From the NCBI RefSeq assembly GCF_000264905.1, contig NW_006763136.1, positions 1,219,485 through 1,283,484 of the forward strand: DNA of 64,000 nucleotides. Reading direction: 5' to 3'. The notes beneath the pieces were generated by a model that saw only the letters and a program-made list of their open reading frames with translations, was not told where the DNA came from and ran no database searches. This stretch comes from Stereum hirsutum FP-91666 SS1. Taxonomy: Eukaryota; Basidiomycota; Agaricomycetes; Russulales; Stereaceae. Positions 23,905 to 36,389 of the stretch are shown piece by piece; position 1 is the stretch's first letter, and every line of letters begins with the position of its first letter. The position numbers were made by a program, and so were the translations under genes.

Positions 23905-26900
23905 TCACTTCCAATACCCCTGATACTGCTGTTGCTGTTGCTGCTGTGGCGGCGGTGGCGTCGCATACTGTCCCTGGTTCTGATATCCGCCCTGCTGATA
24001 CTGCTGAGGTGGTTGTGGCGTCCCGCCATACTGAGGCTGTTGTGATTGATAATTGACCGGTGGTGGTGGGGGCGGTAACATACCGCTCCCTTGCCTGGCC
24101 GGAGCCTGCTGCTGCTGATATGACTGTGGTTGCTGGTACGGTGATTGAGCAGATGGTGGAGGCGGGTATGACCCCTGACGGATTGGTTGTTGAGGCGGAG
24201 GAGGTCGGGGTGCGGAATATGGTGACGAGGCATTACTTGGCGCCGTCGCGAATGATGAGAGAGAGCCTAGACTGGCGTAGGGATCATGTGTTGGCGGGGG
24301 CGAAGATGAGTACGAGTGGGGAGATTGACCTGGAGGAGGTGGCGGCGGAGGGAGACCCCCGCCGTACATTGATGATCGTTGCTGCTGTGATTGAGAGGGA
24401 GGAGGAGCCGAGTAATTCTGAGGTGGCGGTGGCGCACTTCCATACGCTGACGGTGGCGGTGGCGTGGCGGTGGACCACGAAGGAGGGGGAGGAGGTGGAA
24501 GTGCGGGTGTTCCTCTGGTTGGAGTCCCGTTTCCGTTCATACTAAGGGAGGCAAAAGAGGTCTCTAAACCTGCGCGGGCAGAAGGAGGGAGTGGAGGTTT
24601 GGGAGGTGGGGAGACGGGTGTAGATGGCGAAGAGAGACGTTGCTGTGTTGCTGCTTGAGAGGCGATGTTTTCACGTTCGCGGTTACGGGACGTCACGAAT
24701 TCGCGCACATTCTGCTGGAGAGCTGAAGAGAGCGAAGAAAGCTCAGAGTAGAATTGTAGTCCCTTGCTGTAGATATGGATATGAGGTTAGTCGACTGATG
24801 AGATATGAGTGGATGAGGGAGAATGGCTTACGCCAGTCCGTCTCGAACTTCCATGTATCCGTCTCGAGCACGGGAGAATCTTCGTACGGCTTCCTTCTTC
24901 CTTCGCTCCCGTTCGTCCCATTTCCTGGCACCATCACCTCTGCCAGCGAGGTCCTTCAGTCCCTTCCACAGGGTGGTGACTTCCTGTAAAGCGAGCTGTT
25001 GCTGATGAACGGATTGGCCTAGTCGTTGCTGATATGGGCGGAACTTCTCTAGCTCAGTAGCGAAAAGTGTAGGCTCGACGTTGGGATTGCGGCGATTCAA
25101 GAGCAGAAGGTGCGAGACATCGTCGGCTTGAATCTGTACCAGGAGGTTTCAGTCGGTTATCTCTATGGAATCTATCGAGTAAAACGCACCTTGTCCTTCA
25201 GGTCCTTGAGGGTTTGCTCTCGCTCCCTCTCGATCTTGTTCAACCTGCCCAACCTCTCGTCAATTTCCTCCACAAATTGCGCGATCTTATGTCTCTCCTC
25301 ATCATCCCTCTCCATGTCCAGATCTAACAAGCTCTCCCTCCTATTATGTCCGGCCTTCACACTGTCCTTGAACACCGCTTCGACCTGTTCCTCTGAGAGC
25401 AGCAATCCAATATCCATCACCACCTCAGACCACAATGCCCTGACCTGCTCGTCGCTCGCGCCCGCCGCAGTCCAAGCCTGCCAATGGCTCTTCAAATCCG
25501 CTCTAAAGCTCTTGGTGTACCCAGCACTAGGCGCCTGTGTGAAGAGATGATCATACTTGACCCTCATAGCCTCACAATCCTTCGACTCGATCTCGAGCTC
25601 CCGTTCGACGCTCTCCAGTTCCTTCTGCACATCCTGTCGCACCTTTGTCAACCTCTCCATCAAGACGTCGACGCTCTCCCGCTCTTCAATCAGGGCAATA
25701 TCCTCCCTGAATCTCCTCACGTCCGGCGGAATCTCGTCTTCTCCGGTTACGCCACCCTCTACCATAGCCTTGAACCTGCCCAAACCAGCCTTCACGCCCA
25801 GCGAATCGATCACACTTCTCATTTCCGCTGCTACCTCCTCCGCTTTCTCCACCTCACCTCTGACAAGCTTCGCTTTCTCCTCTGAGTAGACACTCGCAGA
25901 TTCATGCACGCTCAACGGGATAAGCCTGATAAACAGGTCACTCCCGATGACCTTCTGCACCTCGGGTGTCCCGTAAACCTCTTGGATAGGTATTGCCTCC
26001 GCGACAGCCAACTTGTCTACGGCGGGTAAGGTCTCCGGGGCGGGGAGTACTGCGTTATAGATCATATCGTTCTCGCGCTGGGCTTCGGCGCGTCGTTCGG
26101 AGCAGAGAGCAAGGTGGGCTTTGGTGAGGTCGAGCAGAGTGGTGCCAGCATCAGGCGGAAGGTTGGGAGACATTGGTGGAAGGAATATAGAGGCGAAAGA
26201 GCTCGCAGTGCGGTTCGCCTCTTTGGCCAGGGATTCAGCGAGGTTAAAGCGGACGAGGGCTTCGCCGTGTTTGCCGGCAGCTGCGTCTGCGAGACCGCGA
26301 TAGTAATGCATTATAGACGTGAAGTGTTTCGCTTTAGACTAGATAACTCGTTCGTCAACATTTTTGAGCCTTCACCCACGAAACAGAATGTGTGACGTAC
26401 TTGGATGACTGTGACCCAATTCCGGTCAAAGATACCCTTGCCCATGAACTCCTTCACCTCCTCCGTCAACCCATTATACATTGTCGAAGCCTGCGACGCA
26501 ATCTTAGACATCAACGCGTTTCCTTTCTTCTCGTCCCTGCATTTCTCCCAGAACACTTCCGTCGCCTGTGCTAGGATGATCCCGACGAGGAACTTGATGA
26601 CTTCCCGACTGAGATCCGTCGATGGCGCATGGAGAAAGTTCTCGTTGATATAAGTGAGCATTCCGGCGCTGCACTTGAGGTAATAGAATGCACGCTTGAG
26701 ACCTTCGGGATCCGAGCGGGATTGAGAGGCGGCGATGGCGGCGTGTGTGGCTGCGATTTGGAATATGATAGATGCTTTCTCGTAGGCAAGAGAGGTCTGG
26801 ACGATGAGCTTCGCAGTGAACGCATCTCGCCACGGGAAGTTGACTCGTATCTCGGGAAATCTGAGCTCTAGTAGCTCTAGTTGTCCAAAATATTTGTACA

Positions 26901-27166
26901 GGAGATCGCGAGCTAGGGCAACAGTGATAGAACGATGAAGCAGTCAGTTATATTGGCTATCTGTGGGGGTACGACGCACCTGTTGTATCACTTCCAGCAC
27001 CTCGTACGGCATCTTGTCTACACCGCTGTAGAGCAGCACATTCAGAGGCATAATTGTCTGGGTCTTCTCCATACGATTGACCTATCGCACTCCGTATTGG
27101 TGTCGTCCAGTCTACCTCCTCCGTTCCCTTCTTCGGGATAGATATGAGAGGAGATTGATATGCCAT
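23905..27166 (-). CDS. BRO1: BRO1-domain protein (Bro1/Alix family, ESCRT-associated)
   Basis: Endosomal adaptor that binds ESCRT-III (Snf7) through its BRO1 domain and helps sort ubiquitinated membrane cargo into multivesicular bodies. Five exons (27166-26980, 26912-26401, 26338-25190, 25133-24832, 24766-23905) total 1003 codons. The start reads [20 protein letters not shown] followed by [19 protein letters not shown], characteristic of the family. The boomerang BRO1 domain covers about residues 5-390 ([51 protein letters not shown]). The helical V domain follows to about residue 740. The C-terminal 260 residues are Pro/Gln/Ser-rich with poly-Pro runs and a CAG-type glutamine run just before the final YQGYWK. 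The related pH-response adaptor PalA/Rim20 has the same architecture, so that alternative is not fully excluded. Confidence 0.9.
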
Positions 27167-27875
27167 CCTAGAGCCTCTTCAAAGAGTATATCCTACGAAG
27201 GAACTAGACCAAGGCACAGAGCGTAGGAATTGTCGAAGTTCGTTAACAAAGAAGCCGTCAAGGGTTAAGTTCAGGCTTCTCAGGCGCCAAGGTTGGTTGA
27301 CGCTCCTGGGTGCGGAGGGAGACATCACGGACCCACGGCCGCAGCACAGTACGGATATGTGGCGTTGATGTGGGCCACACTCACGAGCAATCCTCAATTT
27401 CTAAGTCCACCCCGGACAATATTAATATTATGGACGGTAGAGCTAGAGCTCAGTTTGAGAGCCCATTTATACCCAGAAAAACGGCGATGAAATGTAAGTT
27501 ATTCCAACGGGCAACAGATAGAGAGGAGGAATCAATAAGTACAAAATACTATGAGGGAAGGGGAGGGACAAGGCTGGAAGGGCGGCTTCCATGAATACAA
27601 TAGTATGACAAAATATTCAAAAGGTTTAAGGATAAGAATATGGCAGTCAGTTTGGGCCATATATACACAGTATACATGGTGCCACATTCAAATTCGAGTG
27701 TGGAAAAGGACAGATAAAAGAGCGTGCAAAAGATTCGAGATAATGTGACGCACAAGACAACACAGAGCAGGAAAAAAACACAAAAGACGAAGGCATCACA
27801 ACGATATGACCAAGAGAAGACCAAAAATGATAAAAGAAAGAAAACAAAAGAGTGGACAGGCTAACAAACCCCAGA
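27167..27875. other. Intergenic region between BRO1 and GtaA paralog A
   Basis: No gene is supported. It contains the BRO1 promoter and the AT-rich 3' flank of the GtaA paralog (about 27600-27870). Confidence 0.5.
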
Positions 27876-30800
27876 TTAATATCCCGCATAACTCGGCGGC
27901 GGCTCATACGACGTCTGCCTGTCCGCCCTCAACTGATTCATCTCTCTCCTCAACGCCTCCACCTCCCCAATCAAGTTCCCCGGGGCTGTCTCTCTCGTCG
28001 GATTCGAGTCCGTGAAGCGACTTCCGCTGCCACTTGCGGTGCCGCTACCACTCCCACTTCCAGTACCAGTCCGCGAGTCCGTAGTCACACTACTACTCTC
28101 AGGGGCTCGATGGTGGCGAACCGCACGTCCTGCTGCAGCTGCTCGCGATGCAGGCGCATAAATCGTCCCCGGCGGCGCATTTGCATTCAACTCCCTCAAC
28201 CTCGCGAGCTCTTTATCGGACAACGTCGTGTTTGACCCATAGGGATTATATAGGACTCCCGGTGTCGTTGATTCTGTCTGTTGGGTGTATTGTGACGGAG
28301 ACGTGAGCGTTTCGCCCCGGGTCCCATTTGCGTCTTGGTGAGTTACTACAGTCGGATGGGTCAGACGGTCGGAAGGCGTCCCAGACGGGACAGGGACGAA
28401 GCCTGGTAATGTTGGGTGGTGGCCGTATGGCTCTGGTCTGGCTTCGTCCATGTCGAGCGGATGGGAGGTCTTCTGGGAACGTCGCCGGTGGAGGAACCAG
28501 GTGCCGAAGCCTATCAGAGCCGCAGCTGCCAGGCCACCGATGACGCCACCAGCAATAGCTCCAGCATTACTGCCTTTCGACGACGGTGAAGTACTGGGCG
28601 AGCTCGGGGAGGAAGGACTAGACCCTGATCCGCCATTTGTGACTGCGATGGTCGAGGATGCATTCAAGGTAAGCGCGAGAGGCGCAAATATCGCGCCTTG
28701 CGCAGGACTTGGATGTTCATCAGTCCATTGTTCGAGAACGTACGATTGCGTCGATAAACAGAGACGTACCTCGCAACACCAGAAGATACACCCCCCGTGC
28801 CTACATCGTAAACCAGCGGGAAGGCACCTGCACTGCTATTCGAGGCAGCTCTAGCGCGGACCAGCGAGATGATGTCGTTCCGGACATTGTTGTCAGTAGC
28901 CATGGCTGCAGCCCAAAGATCCCAACCTGTGTGAGTCCGGCGCGGGATGAGTCTCCGCCTTCAGAGGTCGCAGAGATAGGTACGCACTGGAGTAAGCATG
29001 ACCCGTGTCCGTACTATCAATAGGTAGTCCAAACTTATTCCCTCCCGAAGATAACAATGATTGATAGGTGGTCGTCTGGCCATTCAGGATCTGCATCAAA
29101 CGACCGAAAGTTCAGATCACATCGACAAGCGTGTGTAGCAGAACCTACGGATGAGTTCACGAGTCCAGTCCCGAGCAAAAGGTCTGCGTAAAGGTTGTAT
29201 CCGAGCGAGAAAGAGTTAGAGGACCCGTATGTGGCCATCAAGCTGAAATTTGAGAACAGCGCCAGAGAAGACCATTGTGCGAACAGGCTTGATGCGGTGT
29301 TCTACAGTTTACAACGGTGCATGCAAATCGTGAGTAACAAAGTCCAGTAGCAGGAGCCGCTCGATGAGTAGGGAAATAAAGTATAACATACAGAGAATGA
29401 AGAGGCGTCATCGGAATTTCCAACAACGGACGCAATCTTGGACATCGCCTCGATTGCTATGATGCCTTTCACGGCGAGGTTGACCTGGTTGTTTTCGCTA
29501 TTCGAGTCCGCGGATGTTCTGCGTAACACCATCAGGTCAGGAGATTTGATTCTTAAGGTAAATCGTTCAAACTTACTGCTGCGTCGTATGCAAGCTATTG
29601 TTGGTGCAGTAGTTCGCCCATGTCTTCAGGAGAGGATACTATAAATAGCAGGGAAGTCACATTAAAGCTCCAGGTCCAACACATGGAAATGATGGAACAC
29701 GAACATAATAGTTTAGGAGGTTACCATTGCCAGTGAATCGCGCATGTGCATACGCCATGATAACCATATTGGCCGACTCTGCGACAAACCACAATGAGAA
29801 TCCAGACAAATCTCGACATGAGGAGGACAGACGGGTACACACGTTCTAATCCTTCTTCTGCTAAGCTGCCCTGCGTGCTACCGTTTGCGACAGGATAATT
29901 GGAACCTGAGAAACCCGAGGAGATGTCGGACGTGAACCAAAAGATACATAGCAACATAGAAAATAGAGCGTACCTATGTCTGATGAGGCGAATTGATTGG
30001 TATACGCGGCATCATTTTGGAACCTGAGCAGTGGTTCCAATAGGAGACCACATATCGTGGCATCGATGTACAAGAGCATTGGGAATGCAGCGAACAGCGT
30101 CTCCACGGCGTTCACCCGCCTGCTCAAGATGATAAGTCAGTATGGTATGATGCGAGTGGGAGAGAAACGAAATATAGAAAGGAAGACGAACCTGTCACTC
30201 AGGCCGCCGATATTTTTCATGAACGCCATAGCATCCGTCGTGTTGAATTTACCATCAGAGCCTTCGGAGATTGTCAGCTCGATTCCACCGAGGACTTGAC
30301 GTGCAGCTATCGAAACAAGGTCGGCGTAGTCTGAGGATATCTTCCCAGCGTCACCAAGGATCTTGTTGTCGAGGGCTTCAGCTCGGGTCCTGGCAGCACC
30401 AAAGTCGCTGAGGACGAAGTTGATCTATATACGAATATAAGAATCGTCAGCTGGGTCAAAATGTATACGTGAATATAAAGTTCGAACCAGGCTATCGTCA
30501 TCGGTGAAATTAGTTTTGTAGTACAGACTACGAGACTGCTGTGCCCCGTGCAAGTCTGTGTAGCTGATGGCTGGGTCTCGAGTGTAACCAACCGCCCACA
30601 CGATCGGATTCGAAGTGGAAGATATGGTTCCAAGGTCCTGAGCTGAGGTAAAAGTAAGTATTTGTCTCGCAAATCATGGCACACACCCACCTATCCCGTA
30701 TACTGGAAATTTACTGAGATAATAGAAGGAAGTTGAGTACTGTGGCATCAAACGCGATGGGACCATTGTTAGACTTACCTGTTAATCGCACGGAAGGCGG

Positions 30801-31842
30801 TATCCGCCGTGTCCGCGAGGTTGCCCTGCTGGACAAACCTTCCTCGCGAGTTCGCGTCCGAGTCAGACTGCCATGTAACACCAGTACTCTACATGGCCAG
30901 ATTTCACAATTAGGTAAAATCGAACAGAGCAATAGGGTCGGATGGCTTGCCTCATTTGCCGCGTAGTACATCGTACCCCACTCCGCTTGATCAGTTGTTT
31001 CGGTGAAGGTCTCCTGAGACTGGAGGGTGATTTTGTGGTAGAGCGCATTGGAATCAACCTTCGTGCTCCAAGTCACAGCATCATCGCGTTTGCCAGAATT
31101 CCACTCTGCGATGCATCACAGCAATGATCATCAGATGACAGCGAAGGAAGGATAGAAAAATAGACGCACCTGCAGAAATATCGGAGTACACCTGCAAGCT
31201 GTGCTCCGCTCCATCCGTTGATGACGCCTCCAGGTAGAGATAAGAAAAGGGAATGGATTGCCTTACCCAGTCATTGGGCTACGTGGCGACGCCGTCGACC
31301 TGTGAGACAAGCGAACAAGTAGATCTCAAAGCGCGACGCACCTCTATTGGGCTAAGAAATGTGATGTTGAGAGACATAGGACCAGCGGGTATCGTGAAAG
31401 TTGTTCGTGTAGGAGTAATAGTGACGGAATTAATATTTGTGCTATTTGTGGCGGTCAACGGGAAGTCGCCTAGCCACCGATATGCCACCTCATCGACTCT
31501 GAGCGGCAACGACAAGTTGAGCACAACGCGCAAGGGATACGGAGGAGACGAATCGTACCTCACATAACCAGCCCAGCCTAGGATTTGTCCCTGTACTTTG
31601 GGATGAGCACACAAGTATGATGGCTATGGAAACAAACGCACACTTGCGGGCCAGAAATCAGGCCAGTTGTTCAATGGGAGAGCTCCACTACCCGTCGCAG
31701 TTTCCCAACAGCTAAGATAAGGCGAGCGAACGGCGAGAGGAAAGGTTGCGGGCCAGAGAGGAGAATTCGACTGAGACTGTGCGAAAGTGGAAAGGAAAAG
31801 GAACGTTGGTGCCACAAACTTCACGAAGTTCGGGCGCCACAT
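27876..31842 (-). CDS. GtaA-type glutaminase paralog A, membrane-anchored
   Basis: Member of the fungal glutaminase A family (N-terminal DUF5127, central DUF4965, C-terminal DUF1793), which hydrolyses glutamine to glutamate outside the cell. The ATG at 31842 starts a signal peptide (MWRPNFVKFVAPTFLFLSTF), followed by the family motif PLAVRSPYLSCW. Further motifs are GWAGYVRVDEVAYRWLG, TPTRTTFTIPAGPMSLNITF, LQVYSDISAEW, GTMYYAANE, VNAVETLFAAFPMLLYIDA, NMVIMAYAHARFTGNGN, VNLAVKGIIAIEAMS and KFGLPIDSTDTG. Unlike secreted GtaA, a Ser/Pro-rich linker leads to a transmembrane helix (AGAIAGGVIGGLAAAALIGF) and a cytosolic tail ending LRREMNQLRADRQ ... EPPPSYAGY, with a PPxY motif. Intron 30889-30950 starts with GCAAGC, so it is GC-AG; paralogs B and C have ordinary GT donors at the same place. 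Catalytic function is inferred from family. Confidence 0.87.
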
Positions 31843-33901
31843 GTTGCGGTCGACTCGCTTCAAAGCACTGGACAAGACAGTTCGGCAAGATACCAAAGTA
31901 TTAGAACAAACTTATCGAGACGGTGTGAGGAAGAGATGACGAGCAAAGGGGGGATTCAAAGGCCATGTCCCATCGCTGATCCGGGGGTCTCACGACTCCC
32001 TACTTTTGCCATCTCTTGATGGTAGTCGGACCCTGTATACGCATCACTCCCTAAAGGGCTAGGTACATACCCAGCGCTGCATCGAATGTTATGTATCAGT
32101 CAGATGCCTCGAACGGCTTGATGCACCGATTTTACACGGTCGGATTCGGTATGTCTATACACGTACCTTGCCCCAGTGCACTGCCAGGATGATCCCCCGC
32201 CCCGCCCAGCAAAATATTGTCACCCCAGAACCTTGAAACTTCAGGAGCACCTTAGAAGATGGTATCCCAGCTAAAGCTGCATGGCCTGTAGCTTTGCTAG
32301 CCACTGCGCTGCGAAAAGGTAGGCGCTGTTCGCGAAACAATTCCGAGTTGGATAATAGAAGATATTGAAAGTCGGATCAGGATCATCCCAACAGGATATC
32401 TGCATACTCAGTCATACCTGTCACAAACTCAGTCAGCTTTCGTTCAGCGAAAGAAAAAAGTCTCCTGAACATCCTCACCGCGCATCATCTCCATGATGGT
32501 TGTGCCCTTGGCAGGCTATGGCAAGCCTGAGGCCGGCGGCCGTCGTTAAAAGTAGTAGAATCAATGGAACAAGTGGACCGATGCTGTATTCAGCATCTTT
32601 GGGGACAATTATGTATTTTTCTGTCCGTGTTATTGTGGTCTGCTTGCGGCAGGATGCTGTGTTTCAGCAGAAGTGTGCCAAACTAATTTCCCACCGCAAC
32701 ATGCCCGGGTTAGATATTCCGGCATCCCCCGAACACGCTGCCAAAGAACGCCGACGCCGACGCACTAAAAACCCACAATTCGCCGCAAATTTCCCTTTCT
32801 CTGCGACCACGACCTGTCGTCTCAATTTCAACTAGCACATCACACAACAGTTTCTGAACCTCTTGTGGCATGCTCTCCCCGAAGGGACATCCCAACACAT
32901 TTGTACCGCCCGCTCAGTTTCAATGGAGCAGCCACAAAGTTGTACGTCTCGATGCATATAATTTCTGGACCACGATATCATTTGCGTGGTTTAATTCATC
33001 CTCCACCGTAAGCTACATCGATCATGCTGGTTTTCTCTTGTCAGGAGAGTGGGTTTCCTTTCGTGCGTGCCACACGGGACCTGCGGCCTCGGATGACGCA
33101 GGACACTGTGTGGCGTGGAGCTCTACTCCCGGTCCTCGAGCTCCTGCGCGACCGCTCCAGCTGTCTCATCATCTAGCCGTCATAGCAACCTTTCCAACGG
33201 GCTCAGTACTGTGCAGCTTTCTTTGAGGGTTCACTAGTCTATTCTACTTGAGTAGAACTCGTTGAATCGGCTCATAGCTTTGTTCATGGGCCAAAGGAGC
33301 CGGGTGATTTCTTGACACCCTATTCCCAAGACCTCCTAATCGAGTTCAAAGCGTAAAGTCTAAATTTCAAATCTTGATCCTGTTTTGTCAATCCCCAAAC
33401 CCGTGCGAGAGGAGATGGTGAGATCATCTCAATACACGCCTCTAGGCTCTGGAGTGACGAGGATCTGCAAGGAACGCCCAGAACTCCAGTGACGTTCATC
33501 CTGCTGAGTTCCTGACGACAACTCTCTCTGAGGCGCCGCAACTCCAAAACCCTCCACAGAGGCTAAAGAACTTTGGTATATATCAGAGTCTGGAGATCAC
33601 TCCATACTCAGAACACTCGCACTTACCACACCCCACCAGCACTTTGCGCAGCATATTTTTGAACACACACAGGTATGGGATGTCATCTACTATTCCGCTC
33701 TCTCTCTCTCCTCACTCGACGTTGAGCTCATCGTCGAAATTACCTCCTTCCTTCGCCCTCTTTCTTTCTTTATCTTCCACGTCTATGCTGGAATGGTTCG
33801 CCGCTCTCGTTGGATGGCTCATCATCATCCTCGTCTTTGTTCTACTCCTTCCACCTCGTGTCGCCTTCACTCGCGTGCGCCTCATAGACCCACCAGCAAA
33901 C
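31843..33901. other. Divergent promoter region
   Basis: About 2 kb between the divergent GtaA paralog A (minus) and the DUF6987 gene (plus). No supported gene. A TATATA-like site lies near 33577-33584. The frame from the alternative upstream ATG at 33785 of the next gene also lies here. Confidence 0.45.
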
Positions 33902-34895
33902 ATGTCCGACGCAGGATCCAACATTGACCCGAAGGAGGAGCAGGAGAAGAAGGAGATCGCTGAGATCGCGACGAAGATGACGAACTACATCGATCCGTGT
34001 CTCGCAAAGGTCAAACCTCTCCTGAAGCTCATCAACGAGGTCGGTTTTCTTCATCTTCCACTTTATCTTTCGGTACCTGCTCATCATTATTGTTCTGACT
34101 CGTGTCTCTCATTGCAGCACTTGGCCCGCGCCAAACGCGACCAGGAGAAGGATGAGCTCGACGAGGAAGCGCTCGTCAAGCAAGTCCGACCTCTGCTCGA
34201 GCAGGCGCAGGGCATGCTACAAGAGGCTCTCGGTGGTATAAAGGCTCTTGACCCAGGAGGAAAGATAGCCGAGATGTCCAAGCGCCGGGCTGCAGACCAT
34301 CAAGCAACGCCCGAGGAGCAGCATCTCGCTGAGTCCCTTGGAGAGGTACAGTCTCTTCCTCTTTTGTCCATCATGACGTCCGTCTGTAACTCATTCATTC
34401 ATCTTGCGCCTTGTTTGTGGATGTAGTTGACTGGTGATGTAATGCACACCATCGAGAACGCAAAATCCATCATACAAGACATGCCACGAGCAAAGAAGGA
34501 TCTCAGTCCTCTTCTCGACGCCGTCACCCGTATGTTTTCTCTTGCCTTGGCCTCGCTATTTGGGAGGACCATATTGATCTCTGCCTTCAGAACCCTTATT
34601 CCAAATTATCTCCGGTGTCGGCTTGGTACTCAACGGCGTCTTCACCCTCTTGGGCAACATCCTCAACGGCATCGGTCTTGGTGGCATCCTCAATGGTATC
34701 CTCGACGCTCTGGGTCTCAACAAGCTGCTTGGGAGGTTCGTCTTCCCGCTAATTGGTTATATCCACATATCATTTATACTGAGATCAACTTGCCACATCT
34801 ATTTTAGCATTGGTTTGGGCAGCCTTGGGAGCTCGCTCGGTGGTAACAAGGACGGGAAGAAAGACAAAAAGCAGGCTCAGGGCCAGAAGAAGTGA
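33902..34895 (+). CDS. DUF6987 domain protein
   Basis: Five exons (33902-34039, 34118-34345, 34427-34529, 34591-34735, 34808-34895) give 233 residues. Segments typical of fungal DUF6987 proteins are present: YIDPCLAKVKPLLKLINE, LVKQVRPLLEQAQGMLQEA, IKALDPGGKIAEMSKRRAA, ATPEEQHLAESLGE, NAKSIIQDMPRAKKDLSPL and a Gly/Leu-rich hydrophobic end (QPLFQIISGVGLVLNGVFTL). The tail is Lys-rich (GKKDKKQAQGQKK). The molecular function of the family is not known; the alternating charged and Gly-rich hydrophobic parts suggest a peripheral membrane or self-assembling protein. The ATG at 33902 is chosen from its context and the usual family start. An in-frame ATG at 33785 would add a hydrophobic segment (WLIIILVFVLLLP) that could be a membrane anchor. 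Confidence 0.82.
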
Positions 34896-35405
34896 AAACG
34901 GACTGTTACGATATCATACATGGACCATGGAAGATTTGTTGCTGTATGTACTACCGTAGAGAGCTGTACTTTTATTCGTCCTTCATGACCGCGACGTTTG
35001 TAATCACGACTTCATGCTTTTGGATGTCGGTGCGCTGTTGGATGATTGCGCCACACACTGTCGGCATCGGCGCCACTCCCCCTATCGCTCGGTACTTATG
35101 CTACTGTCAAAAATTGTGTCGACTTTCTGGCACTGACAACAATAAAAGCCATGTTGTTCACGACCTTCAATGGCCTGCGCAAGCGTGTTGTGGATGCTCC
35201 AAACTCTACCTCTCTCTCGTCATAGCCTCATAGGCAGGTGGCGTAGTGTAGAACCTTATACTGCCAGGGCTTTCCTGTTCCTGGACCTGGCGAGACGACC
35301 TTCACGACAGTTCACGACCTTCTACGTGTATCCATACCTTGATCATCGACTCCAAATACCCCGAACCTATACCCAATATTCAGCTGTAACAAGGGTTTTT
35401 AGTCC
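34896..35405. other. Intergenic region
   Basis: Contains the 3' flank of the DUF6987 gene and the promoter of the next plus-strand gene. Nothing else is seen. Confidence 0.5.
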
Positions 35406-36389
35406 ATGTCCCAGCCAAGAAACGACTCCGAAGCTCGTGGCGGCGGCAGTGGAAACGGACCCTCCCGCTCGGGCTCTCGTAACTCTACGCGCCCAGCACA
35501 AGACTCTACCAACAGCCGACCTACCTCATCCAACTCTCGACGTAGCCATGGATCACGAAGATCCCGTCGTTCTTCACAATCCGTAGGACCGACGGTGTAC
35601 GATACCGCCACAGATGCGGAGACCGTCACGAATTTCACCGACGTCGAAGCACCTTCGTACGACTCCTCTCCACGTCGTCCAGGATCTCGGATCTCGCGCG
35701 AATCATCGCAAGGATCGGAAAAGGGCTCGTATCTTAAGCATGAGCCTCTTGCCCAGAAAGAGCCAGGACCTTCGAGTAGGTCCAGGAGAGGTGGGAGAGG
35801 AAGGGGAAGCAGGAGTAGTTCGGTGGCGAGTAGTGATGTGAGCGATGCGGTGCCTGAATCGTCGGTAGCTGGGTTGAGTAGTGCAGGGCCGAGTAGTGGT
35901 GGTGGTAGGAGGAGAAGGCGAAGGAGGGGTAGGACAGAAGGCGAACCATTACCTGTTCTCGACGAGGATGCGGCTGGTACGTCTCGTCACTTTTTCCGTT
36001 TGCTTGTATTTTCTATGTGTTGTTGATGGGTATACTTGGACACGGTATCTTCAGAATTACCTGCGGAAACCAGCCAACAGGCACCACAGTCTGCTCCGCA
36101 AACCGGAGGCGACAAAGCTGTTGATGATGGCAAGAATAAAAAATCAGATACGTTGAAGCTCAGACTGGACCTGAATCTGTATGCTCTTTCCCTCTCATAT
36201 CCCATTATTTCAGCAGCATCTTCATCGGATACGCTACTAACCTACGGTCGCTTCCTTGCAGGGATGTCGACATCCAACTCAAAGCCAAGGTAAGTGTACT
36301 ATATCATGTTCAGAGCGTAAATATTACTGACTTGGTTTGCGATGTCTTAGATCAAGGGAGACATAACGTTGTCTCTGCTGCAAGGTTGA
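35406..36389 (+). CDS. Arg/Ser-rich disordered protein with a conserved hydrophobic C-terminus
   Basis: Four exons (35406-35976, 36055-36178, 36262-36289, 36351-36389; the third is 28 nt) give 253 residues. The first 190 residues are low-complexity and disordered: Ser/Arg/Gly-rich with an RRRRRRRGR run near residue 175. The C-terminus switches sharply to an amphipathic, beta-like LKLRLDLNLDVDIQLKAKIK and ends GDITLSLLQG. This LDLNLDV/ELKAK-type tail is found in many uncharacterised fungal proteins and is probably the only folded part. No catalytic domain is visible. Its role is unknown; RNA or membrane association are both possible. Confidence 0.75.

Noticed and set aside
24060..24545. 161-codon plus-strand open frame rich in Val/Glu/Gly
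   Set aside because: Antisense image of the Pro/Gln-rich BRO1 tail.
32710..32898. Short minus-strand frame beginning MPQEVQKLLCDVLVEIET
   Set aside because: Protein-like at first sight but only about 54 codons, with no splice partner or recognisable family.
33785..33901. Upstream start of the DUF6987 gene adding a membrane segment
   Set aside because: Kept only as an alternative; the ATG at 33902 matches the usual start and context of the family.
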